Source of the DNA: Limnanthes douglasii subsp. nivea
Lineage: Eukaryota > Streptophyta > Magnoliopsida > Brassicales > Limnanthaceae
NCBI GenBank assembly: GCA_036936605.1
Contig: JAUPFV010000001.1
Location: 316,774,809-316,838,808, forward strand
Length of the DNA stretch: 64,000 nucleotides
Reading direction: 5' to 3'
The notes under the pieces are model-generated. The model was given only the letters and a program-made list of their open reading frames with translations, made no database searches and had not been told where the DNA came from. Below are positions 46,743-55,894 of this stretch, piece by piece. The position numbers and the translations under genes were made by a program. Position 1 is the first letter of the stretch. Every line of letters begins with the position of its first letter.

Positions 46743-49349
46743 CTAATTGAAGGACAAACACAAAAAGGATATAGCAAAGTTACTCGTCTCTAGAGCTTTC
46801 TTCAGAAGTTTCCTTTTGATCAGAAGCACTTTCTTCTGATTCTTCCTCTTCGGATGAAGAGCCATGAACATGATCAAAAGCTTCACTATGGCGAATTTCG
46901 ATGAGAACTTTCTCCCAAAAGCTAGAGAGGTTAGCTTTAGGAAATGTAGCATGAATCTCGCAAAGAAGGTTGATGGATGTTTGCTCTTCGGCATTTGCGA
47001 TAGCTGCCAGCACATCTTTTGCACATTCATTCTTAGTAGCAGTAACATCAAGATTCTTTTCTTCATCGAATTGATCTTTGAGAGTAGTCATATCATTTGT
47101 TAATTTTTTATTCTCTGCCTCACTTTTGTTAAGTGAAATTTGAAGATCATCATATTTTTTGCTTCTTTGTAGCTAATTCTTCAGATTGCTTGGATTTGAG
47201 TTGATTTATTTCATTATGGTGACAAGTGTTGAGCTCTCCATTTTCTTATTGATGCACATCTCTGAGGTGCTTCTTGAGATAGATGAGCCATTTGAGAAAT
47301 TCAGATCTGGTGAGTTGAAATCCATGAAACTGTTTTCCACAAGGCCACCAAAGATATTTCTCATGTTTTTTTTAGCACCAACATGTTTCTTGTATCAAAC
47401 CATCTCATTTACCATATGTTCTAATTTACTTCGAGATGATTCGATTTCTTGGGTTAATTTTTGTGCTGCAGCACCGAGATCGACAAAATGTGGAATAACA
47501 GCTGCAACTTCTTCGGATGGCTCCTCGGGAGTGATGACTATTGGGTTATGACGAGGTATAAAAGCAAAGGAGGTTGTAGAAAAAGAGACTTCAAATGATA
47601 CTTCTTCGAAAATAGCAGGAGCATATCTTTTACCAAGGTTATGCAGTTGGTCTTGAAGTTCTTGAGCAAATTGATCTTCATCTCTAGCAAGCTATTGAGA
47701 TTGATCGAAGTTATTAAAGCTGTAATGATCAAAGTGATCATCACCCCGATCATTTTCTGAACAGTTTTCCCTTGTTGACTGCCACCGTCTTCACCACCTG
47801 CTTCATTTTCTTTTTGTTGACCTTGCTGACCCGCCACAACCACAATTTCATCACCATCGGACAACACCTCTTAAACGGTTTGTACAGTTTTATTTTTACC
47901 TTTCGTTTGAGGAGTCGTTTTAGCTGTCCTTTTCTTTTTTGACAGAACGACTATTTTCTTCTTTTTTCAGAGAATATTCTCCTTCTACTCCTTCTTTGAT
48001 AGTGGGATGTTACTTTCCATTATTTTTATTTTCGAAGTCTTTCGCATTAGATCTTCTAAAAGGGTAACACCATGTGTGCCTGCTGCATTTTCATTATTTT
48101 TTCGTCTTTTTCTTGTAGGAAGGTGGCTATTCGATCTGTTTCGAACATGCAAAAATAATTTTCAGTCAGGGTGTACTAACCTTTTGATAGCATACAAATG
48201 GTTGGGTGGCTCCATTATATTTTCAAGGAGAGGAGCTCCCAAGTTGATTCTCCACAGATGGCTGGAGATAAAGTTTATAGATTGGAAGGTTGTGTGAAAT
48301 GTTTGGCTCCATTATTTTTCAGCCCAGGTTGCAAGTTTGATGAAAGTCTCTTTGGAATCTTTTTTATGCAGGTTGTAACACCTCGAAATTTCTTAACGAA
48401 ATACAAATTTGATAAGAACTAAGCATAAAATCAGTTGGAGGTGTAATTCAAGGTAATAGACTAAAATGACTTACGATTACTCCTCTAGATGAGGTTCAAC
48501 TTTGATGGGTTGGCTTCATAAATTTATTTCTAATTCTCCGAAGCTCCCGAGATGAAGACAAAATTTTGTTTCTAAAATTTGTCTGCCTCCAACAAGTCAT
48601 CGATGATCTTCAAATTTCCATCCAGTGTTAGATAGTAAAATGAAAGTATCGGTCCCTTCGATAATTTAGTTAGGGAAATGAAGTCTTGGATACAAAGGGG
48701 AATTTTGGCAAGTCGAGAAGCCATGATCATGGGGTCGAGTAGAAATCGAACACCCCAATTGATGATCTATGGGTAGACCACCAGTTCATCCTTTTTGCAA
48801 TTCAAGGAGTTTCCCCTGCTTTGGGTAGGCAAAGTGTAATGTTGTATCCCATTCCCCGTTGCCTTTTTAGATTAGCTGCTTGGCTCTCTTGGTAATATAT
48901 ATAAGAAACATTTTTTAAATCCAAGATATAGTGTGCTTTGAGAGGCTATAAATTTTCACCAACTGATGCAAGCAACTCATCAGATATCGTCACGAGATTT
49001 ATTTCTTCTTGTTTTACGAATTTTTTCTTTTGAAACATTTTTTTATTACTTCACTCTCTGATTCTTTTGAAGCTTCTTCTTCTGTTTCAGCTTCGTTATT
49101 TGAATGGGTGGCTTCATAATCTATTTCTTCCTCGGATGCCTCATCCACCAGTTGAGGCGGGTTACTTGAGGGATTTTGTTGAGACGTTGTTGTTGTCTTA
49201 ATAAAATCCTTCAAGAGAGAAGTAGTGGTTGATGGATTCGAAGCAACATCAGCATTTGAAGCGACATTAACATCATAACCCATGGTTATGGAAGTTTTTT
49301 TTTTGGAGTTTGAGGAAGCTGAGTTTTTGTTTCCTTGCACAATAGACAA
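46743..49349 (-). pseudogene. Antisense gene of element B, decayed
   Basis: Minus-strand homologue of the antisense gene of A. Exon 1 region from 49,349 (Ser/Glu-rich EASEEEIDYEATHSNNEAE) to a donor GTAAGT at 48,474-48,469 in the same setting as in A (GAGGAGTAATC before it). Core domain: ASRLAKIPL, SFYYLTLDGNLKIIDDLLEAD near 48,730-48,590 (A: TSRLSGIPLPMEE, VDDLLEAERNW). Exon 2 includes a frame at 47,867-47,538 and an acidic Ser-rich C-terminus at 47,091-46,780 (EIHATFPKANLSSFW matching LFHEKFPKRKLGDLW). Stops interrupt it, but long open parts remain. Confidence 0.72.
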
Positions 49350-49432
49350 TGGGGCTCAGGAAATATGTTTTAAATTTTACAGTTTCTCTCTTAAGAAATT
49401 ATGTTTGTGAATCAAACAATGGTTCGCCAAAG

Positions 49433-49440
49433 TATTTATA
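49433..49440 (-). promoter_or_regulatory. TATA box of the antisense gene (element B)
   Basis: TATAAATA on the minus strand, about 85 bp upstream of the first antisense frame, at a distance similar to that in A. Confidence 0.55.
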
Positions 49441-49781
49441 GGAAGAAAATAAGTATTGAGAAGTGGAAGGGGTGGAAAGTAATTGGGTATAATTTGAAAC
49501 GGTTGCGTAGATAAGGATTTAACATATGTTATACTATAGGTCTAGTGGCAGACCTAGTGCATATGGTATCATCATTTGCCTAGAGATAGACATGACATCT
49601 AGAGTATCATCATCTATTAAATCTCAGGTTCGAATCATGGAAACTGGTGAAAGGAAATAGTTTCATCTAGAGTATCATCCTCGAAGTTTAAAACAATTCG
49701 AATTGTGGATAAAGGAGATTTTGTTCACCTCTAAAGATTTCCGAAGCTATTTAGTTCTTATTCATTTAATTTCATAAGTTC

Positions 49782-49793
49782 TAAGGGGGCTAA
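49782..49793 (+). other. Polypurine tract of element B
   Basis: AAGGGGGCTAA-type sequence directly before the 3' LTR, corresponding to AAAAGGGGCTCC of A. Confidence 0.6.
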
Positions 49794-50109
49794 TGATAAG
49801 GAAATAGAACTTCGAGGACTAAAATGTAAAGTGATGAAATCATTTATGACAAATTATATAATCATAAGAGAGAATTAGAGCTTTACATTTTATTCATGGA
49901 TTAATATGCAATAAAACCTCTTTTTGAAACCGTTTCAGTTAAAGCTAAGTCTTTGTGCCTCTATAGAAAGGTCAATGCTGATCTAATAAAGCTCTATGAC
50001 TTTTAAGATTAACTACTCTTTTTACTTGAATTTCTCTCTCTATAATATATTTCTCTCTACATTTTACTTCTCTCAATCGTACATAGTGAAACCAGATAAT
50101 TAATCATCA
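49794..50109 (+). repeat. 3' LTR of element B
   Basis: 316 bp, TGATAAGGAA to AATCATCA, diverged from the 5' LTR at roughly 45 positions by eye. Followed by the rest of the copia C LTR. Confidence 0.85.
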
Positions 50110-50483
50110 ACATCGACTTTTATATTAAGTAAAATAAATTTTACTGAATTGCATAAAAACTCATTAATAATTCTTTTTACTTAATTAACGAGACGTTGTT
50201 TCTCTAAATCATGATGGATTCCCTACTTTCGAGGACCATGATCCTTATTGGTCTTCTAAAGCTCAATATTGAATTTTTGGGTTAAATGACCCACCGTCTA
50301 GGTACTCTTTATGTCAACTAGTATCTACACATTATTTATAACACCATAAGACTAATTATTATTATTATTATTATTAGTTTTTGTTGGTTCATACTCTTAT
50401 TGATTACTTTAATTGGTATTGCTACAAAGGCCTAAACACCCTAAATTACACATGATGACATTATAATTTAGGATTTCCTTATA
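50110..50483 (-). repeat. Copia C 3' LTR, inner half (copy 3)
   Basis: Continues the LTR interrupted by B and ends CCTTATA at 50,483. On the minus strand AAAGTGGAAGATTA precedes it as polypurine tract (50,484-50,497). Aligns with 10,870-11,287 and with 35,350-35,746. Confidence 0.75.
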
Positions 50484-51029
50484 ATCTTCCACTTTGATCA
50501 ATCATGTGTACTAGATTGTATTCATATGAATTGTGCACTATATAACATTGTTGTTCACTAAAAATATCTTAACGTCTATTCATGTTAAAAGATAGTTAAC
50601 AACGAACCAAAAAGCTCCACCATGACTCTTATTACGCAATAGTTCTATGATAAATCACATTCCTAACTACCGAATTAGTGAACCTTGTCCTCTCATGGAG
50701 TTTGGCATGATAGTTTGACTTGAACTTGTAATGAACACGTTTCATCTACTCAACTACTCCTACTAGATGAGATTGCTTAATTTCATTCAAAAAATAAGGA
50801 TAATAATAATGAATCATTGTATTATAAACTGAAAATGTATATATATATTGTCTAAAGTGATAATTGAATATGAAATAAAAAAATACATCATACCTACTGA
50901 ACATGGATACCCTCGAAACAAAGGGCACTCGTGTAAACTTTGTTCTCCTCATAAACGGAGGGTGAAGATGCATTAATAAATTGATATACAACCATATAAT
51001 GTGTATCAGTAGGCTTCATCCTTTTATGG

Positions 51030-51700
51030 ATGTTATGAATCCACTCCAAAATGGAATTTAATGTCTATATGCTTAGACTTGTAGGCGCTATTGTTCCCGT
51101 CGGACAATATGACAAGTGAACTATGGCCACAATAAATTAAAAGAGGTCTGATAATTCTCTCTATAGTATATGCAAAATAAATATCTTAACTAGAGTGTGT
51201 GGGCTGATACAGTAAAACATGTCACATACTCTACTACTATAGTTGAAGTCGTGATGAGAATTTGTTTCACACGCTTCCACGATAGAATGATCTCCCTCCC
51301 ATAATGAATACATAACCGACGATAAACTTTCTCGTGTCTACATACCCTAATTTTTTTTATTGGAATAGCCTATGATCTTTAGGTTATTAATATGCTATAT
51401 GTCAGTCCAAAATATTTGGTATTCTTTAAGTACCAGAGAACCTTCTTTACTTTATTCCAATGAGAAACACTTGGATCGCTCATATACCTTCCAATATTCC
51501 AACTATGAGTGCTATATCCGGCCTTGTACATACATGAGCATACATGAGACTACATATTTCTAAAGTATTCCATTCTGTTTTGGTACCTTGATGGAGTGAT
51601 AACGTTTCTTCTTTCGATACAGGGGTATCAAAAGGTTTCCTCTTATTAAAACTATACATTTTCATTAAGCTCATAATGTAAGCTTCTTGTAAGAGACTCG
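51030..51700 (-). pseudogene. Copia RNase H (element C)
   Basis: Minus strand: a 64-codon frame 51,674-51,480 holds TEWNTLEICSLMYAHVCTRPDIALIVGIL (usual form 'Y...GSLMYAxxCTRPDIAxAVG'), the copia RNase H start. Further on come ISWK-like and STIVVEYV (usual STMEAEYV), then SLVILSDGNNSAYKSKHID (usual 'NxAAVxFSxNN...SKHIDIK') near 51,120-51,060. Stops between blocks. Continues downstream into about 530 bp of untranslated sequence before the 3' LTR. Confidence 0.8.
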
Positions 51701-52260
51701 TGATCCCTTTAGGGAGGTTCCTTACAATACGGATCCCTAATACCTAGGATGTTTCCTCAAGGTCCATCATATCAAATTTCTCTAACATAAATTCCTTGGT
51801 AACTTATAATGAACTTATGCCATTGGTGGATACGAGTATATCGTAACATAGAGCATTAAATATATCATTTTGATTCTATTGATCTTGCGGTACATATAAT
51901 CTTAGATCAGATTTACTTCAAAACCAAATGAGATAACAGTGTCTAGGAGCTTGTGGTACCACTGACAAGACGTCTAGCTTGAGCCAATAGATGAATTTAT
52001 TTAGTTTATAAACCATCGACTTCGGGTCTTGGCCACAAAATGTTTAGTTTGTTTCATTTAAATCATTTATTCAATGTCTCTATTGAGAAACGTCACCTTA
52101 AAATCCATTTGGTAGAGTTCTAGGTCAATATGGGAAACAAGAGCCATGACTGTTCCAAATAAGTTTTTTATTCTACATGATAACATAAAGTTGTAACCAA
52201 CTATTTTAGACTGTATATTTTTTTTCATTCGACCTATTAGGCTTTGCCTCTGTTGGATAT
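51701..52260 (-). pseudogene. Copia reverse transcriptase remnant (element C)
   Basis: Minus-strand translation near 51,990-51,820 gives SSKTSCQWYHKLLDTVISFGFEVN and MIYLMLYVTIYS, matching the copia RT C-terminal half ('WNxxFxxxxxSxGFxxxxxD' and 'LVLYVDDILL'). The YVDD motif is decayed to YVTI, so catalysis is lost. The N-terminal half is not readable and seems deleted. Confidence 0.7.
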
Positions 52261-52880
52261 CCTCACAAATTAAAAATTCTTAAACCTGGGCACACGACCA
52301 CTGAATAGTTCATGCGGTGTTTTAGTTTTTCTTTGTATATTCTTTGTTCGCCCTTATAACCAGAGTTTTACTCCTATTTATACAAGTTACAAAAACTCTC
52401 TCTCTCTCTCTCTCTCTCTTCATATTTACTCTTAATATGTTACATATTTGAAATAATAAATGTGTAGTAATGTTTCTTAATAAATTCTTCATCATTATAA
52501 ATATCTCTCATGAAGATGAGGTTCTGAAGATGAACTACTGAAAATGAGGTTCTGAAGATGATGTTGAGCATGGCGAGTCAAGACTGATCATGATGAGTCA
52601 AGACTAATCATGTTGAGGCTGAGCATAACAAGTCTAATCATGACAAGGCTAAACATGACAAGGTTAAGTGTAACGAGGTCGATCATGACGAGGGTGATCA
52701 TGACGACTTCCTCATCTAATCATGACGAGGTTGTTAACTTAAAGATAAGTGATTTAACTATGTCTCGTGTTTTATAACTATTGGGGTATTATATCCTAAT
52801 CATTAATTTCTCCATTCAGATACACCATTCATAGGGTAAGAATCTAGCATGGTGGATTAAAGGACAACGCTCCACTCCTA
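52261..52880. repeat. Spacer with (CT)n tract and degenerate ATCATGACGAGG repeats
   Basis: (CT)12 at 52,396-52,419. From about 52,500 to 52,735, imperfect 15-30-bp units built from 'GATCATGACGAGG', 'AAGACTAATCATG' and 'CATGACAAGG'. Lies where the rest of copia integrase and RT would be expected, so it is an insertion or replacement. No coding frame. Confidence 0.6.
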
Positions 52881-53100
52881 GAGGTAGAGAGTGAATGGCC
52901 CATGATGCTGTTCCCCTGATCTTAAAGGACTTGATCCTTTCAATGACCTATGAATTCTCATATTTTGAACATATTTCTATAAAAGAAATGAAGTATCTTC
53001 AACCATTCCAATATATTGTAGGAAATGGGTCGCATATATCTATATGGATTAACTCCAAGACGTCTTTAACACGAGAGGTTTCAAGCTTTGTTTCATAGCT
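52880..53100 (-). pseudogene. Copia integrase N-terminal remnant (element C)
   Basis: Minus strand: DVLELIHIDICDPFPTIYWNG then RYFISFIEICSKYE, matching the copia integrase core start ('LELIHTDICGPFPT...GxRYFITFIDDYSRY'). The first catalytic Asp (HIDICDP) is kept; the second, in FIDD, is changed to FIEI. The rest of integrase is missing. Confidence 0.8.
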
Positions 53101-53155
53101 TGTTTTCCTTTGATAGACCCTACATATATTTCTAACCCAGTGTAATCAAAGAGAC

Positions 53156-53955
53156 CTAATGGAACCCTCGTGAACAAGCTTGCAATATTCTCATTCTAGC
53201 TATGTAACCTAAACGTTTGTGCCATAACGAATCCGAATTTTCAGAAGTTACCGTATGTATTGTATTCGTTGCAATTTGATAATAAAAAATATTATCTAAT
53301 TTATACAAATTATTATTACAGTCTAGAACACCATAACTTATTAAACGATTGCCACACAAAGTCTGATGTTTTCCATTACCAAAATAAAAAGAATAACCAC
53401 ATTTATCTAACAATGAAAAATAAAGTATATTATTCCTAAAGTAGGGAACATACATAACATATTTTAAAAATAATATATGTCATGAAGTTAAACAAATCTT
53501 AAAGTGACATTTGAATTCAGTTCAAACTACACCATCCGTAATATAAATTTGAATCTCCCCATAAACGAGAGCCCTACTTTTGCTTGAACAATGAATAAAA
53601 TTTTCAGAAGTTACCGTACGTATTGTATTCGTTGTAATTTTATTATAAAAAATACTATATAATCTATACAAATTATTATTACAATCTAGAACACCATAGC
53701 TTATTAAACGATTGCCACAAAAGATCTGATGTTTTCCATTACCAAAACAAAAATAATATCCACATTTATCCAACAATGAAAAATCAAGTAAATTATTCCT
53801 AAAGTAAGGAACATACATAACCTCTTTTTAAAATAATATATGTCTTGAACTTAAATAAATCTCAAAGTGACATTTGGATTCAAGTCAAACTACACCATCC
53901 ACAATATAAATTTGAATCTCCCCATAAATGACAGCCCTACTTTTGCTTGAACAAT
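53156..53955 (-). pseudogene. Copia pre-integrase region carrying a 363-bp tandem duplication
   Basis: Two minus-strand frames (53,455-53,156 and 53,818-53,522) start with the same MYVPYFRNNxLxFSLLDKCG and read through ISYGVLDCNNNLY. Only the first continues into LWHKRLGYIARMRI, the pre-integrase zinc region (usual 'LWHxRLGHIS'). The DNA repeats with a period of 363 bp (53,242-53,604 and 53,605-53,955). This is the segment between protease and integrase. A duplicate of it would disrupt the polyprotein. Confidence 0.85.

Positions 53956-53956
<1 letters not shown>

Positions 53957-53987
<31 letters not shown>
53957..53987. repeat. (TA)n microsatellite
   Basis: Perfect TA dinucleotide run of about 30 bp at the distal end of the 363-bp duplication. 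Confidence 0.95.
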
Positions 53988-53989
<2 letters not shown>

Positions 53990-53990
<1 letters not shown>

Positions 53991-54419
53991 TTTATGTGGC
54001 TGTATCAACCCACCATGTGCACTTTGACACTGAAACTAAATTAACTTCTGAATTTACAACAAAAGCAATTTTACCTTTCTTTACCGACATGACCTTGAAC
54101 TTGGGGCAATATCTCTTCTAGTGATTTGTGCTCTTGCAATGGAAACTTGGAAATTTCTTTTCCTTTACATTCTTGGGGTTTCTCCCATCCTTATCGGATA
54201 ATGGAGACTTAGCTTGTGCAGCTCCAATAGATGAGTACTTTCTCTTGTTTTGAGTTGTAATCCTACCAATATTAATCATATTGGCCTTTAAAGTCCCTTA
54301 CTATGAATGTTTTCCCTATTTATTGACACTATTTGCAATTAAAGTGATTATATCCTACTATTTATCAAGGATTCATAGGTTATCTTTGATGAATTCAGAT
54401 ATTTCTTGGTTGTTAATCC
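53990..54419 (-). pseudogene. Copia gag C-terminus and protease start (element C)
   Basis: Minus strand: KYSSIGAAQAKSPLSDKDGR, then FHCKSTNH, a stop, KRYCPKFK (zinc knuckle, usual CxxCxxxGHxxxxC), then CTWWVDT (usual 'WWVDSGAT' protease active site) near 54,020-53,995. Upstream, to 54,419, LNSSKITYESLINSR resembles the gag helix region. Truncated at 54,420 by element D. Confidence 0.7.
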
Positions 54420-54765
54420 TGTTAAAACTATATTCGTATGAGAGTATTTGTCAAAAAATGTTTGTATGAGATGTGTTTAGATAGAGAAACTGAATTAGTA
54501 GAGAGAGAAAGAGAACAAACGAATAAATGTAGCAATCATCGACTAATCATTGTACCCTTTACCCAAAAAAGGAATGTCCTTTATATAGTATATGGGGTAG
54601 ATTATGAATTTACATGTTTATCCTATCACAAATAAATCTTCTCACCTTACTGTTTTGCTATTTGTAAACAAGTTTACTAGTTATTACATATGACCCACTC
54701 AATCATTATATTTGCTTTAGTTTAGTTCTTAATATTTAATCATATCAATTTAAACATTTTGTTCA
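54420..54765 (-). repeat. 3' LTR of element D
   Basis: 346 bp bounded by TGTTAAAAC (54,420) and ...TTGTTCA (54,765) on the plus strand. On the minus strand a TATA box CTATATAAAGG at 54,588-54,578 and CT-rich leader follow LTR convention. The second LTR is outside the window, so limits rest on the polypurine tract, TG/CA ends and the junction to copia coding sequence. Confidence 0.65.
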
Positions 54766-54780
54766 TTATATTAAAGCTTA

Positions 54781-54801
54781 TTCTTTACCCTATTTTTTCC
54801 C
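54781..54801 (-). other. Polypurine tract of element D
   Basis: Minus strand GGGAAAAAATAGGGTAAAGA-type purine run about 16 bp before the 3' LTR. Confidence 0.6.
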
Positions 54802-55440
54802 ATTATCAGTAGCCACCCAGTCATTGTGAAAGTACTTGAATAAGGACTGATTTGCAGAGTGAAACCTTTCTTTCTTTTGAGCCTCCTCATATTTTTCTTC
54901 CATCGGGTCTCCTAGTCGGAATACTCTCCTAACGTTTCCTTTGGTCGAATTATTTCTCTGTTGGTTTAAGTTGTTCTCCTGGTTTCCTCGGGTTATTTCT
55001 TTCAATAACATTCCTAACATGACATCTTTATGACCCTTCATCGATTATTCTTGCTTTACACCTTTCTTGGACAACTTTGTCACTCGTATTTCCTAGGTGG
55101 GTCTCTTTATGAAGCTTCCGCTGATTATCATTTATCATGGTTATTTCTTCTTATTTATGACTTCACCATTCAAAATATTGAACTCATTCTCCTCTATCAT
55201 TTACTTTAATCGGTGTGCGCCATTTTATCCGTTAACGTGTCAGAATGTTTTTAGATTGATGACATCACTACTAACCATGTGTCGGTTACTTCCTGACACA
55301 TGCCAACGTGTCTTCTAGATCTGTTTGTGTGGTAAAAGATGTGTCAAAGAATTTTTCACGCTTCCCAAAAATTATACGTGTCGACAAAAAAACTCTTCAA
55401 CTTTTCAAAAAAGACTCTTCAGCTTACTTGGGCCCTCAAA
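54802..55440. other. Element D sequence between polypurine tract and antisense promoter
   Basis: No recognised gene. A minus-strand frame at 55,041-54,790 (83 codons, Lys/Glu/Asn-rich) ends in the polypurine tract and has no recognisable domain. GTGTC words (CGTGTC, GTGTCGG) recur near 55,225-55,380, upstream of the TATA box. Confidence 0.45.
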
Positions 55441-55464
55441 ACTTTAGAAGCCCATACCTCTCTC

Positions 55465-55472
55465 TATATATA
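55465..55472 (+). promoter_or_regulatory. TATA box of the antisense gene (element D)
   Basis: CTATATATATC on the plus strand, within a CT-rich setting, pointing into the plus-strand antisense gene of D. Confidence 0.55.
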
Positions 55473-55894
55473 TCTTCCTTCACTCAGAGTTTCAGGTTTC
55501 GCGCATATTTTCTCAGCTCAACAAAGCTAAATTTTTTTTTCTAGATAGATAAATAATTTCTACCACTAAATTTCTTGGCTGACCTTTCATGCCTAGAGAG
55601 TTTATAAATTTTGACATATACAAACTCCGGAGGTGGTTCAATATCTCAAATAGGGTTGAAGAATAGAAAGTTTCCACTATTAGAGAACATCCCAGTTCTT
55701 TATAGATCTATCAAACAACATTTCGCGATAATTGGTCTCCTCGTCGGACGCGCTTTGATATATCAGGAGCTTGAGGTAGCAAGTCTTTATCTGCTCCGCT
55801 TACTACTCAATCTCTCGGTCAATCCTTTTTTGAACATAACAAGAGTGACCCTCAAATTTCCAAAGACGCTTACAAATATTCCCCATTTCTTCTA

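Larger units (their letters stand above)
39501..50109 (+). mobile_element. Ty3/gypsy element B (Tat/Ogre-like), old and degenerate
   Basis: About 10.6 kb with LTRs 39,501-39,815 and 49,794-50,109, which differ at about 14% of positions by eye, so B is much older than A. Same gene plan as A: gag-protease, RT, two RNase H, integrase, conserved box, minisatellite, antisense gene, polypurine tract. Inserted in the copia C 3' LTR; flanks ATATT (left) and ACATC (right) are a possible decayed target duplication. A solo LTR of family A sits in its gag region. Confidence 0.88.
39156..54419 (-). mobile_element. Ty1/copia element C (minus strand), 3' LTR split by element B, body cut by element D
   Basis: Read on the minus strand: gag C-terminus and zinc knuckle (54.4-54.1 kb), protease start, duplicated pre-integrase region, integrase, reverse transcriptase, RNase H (to about 51.03 kb), 3' untranslated part, polypurine tract, 3' LTR (50,483-50,110 and 39,500-39,156). 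Integrase lying before reverse transcriptase is the copia order. All coding parts carry stops. The 5' part lies beyond the window because element D inserted at 54,420. Confidence 0.8.
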
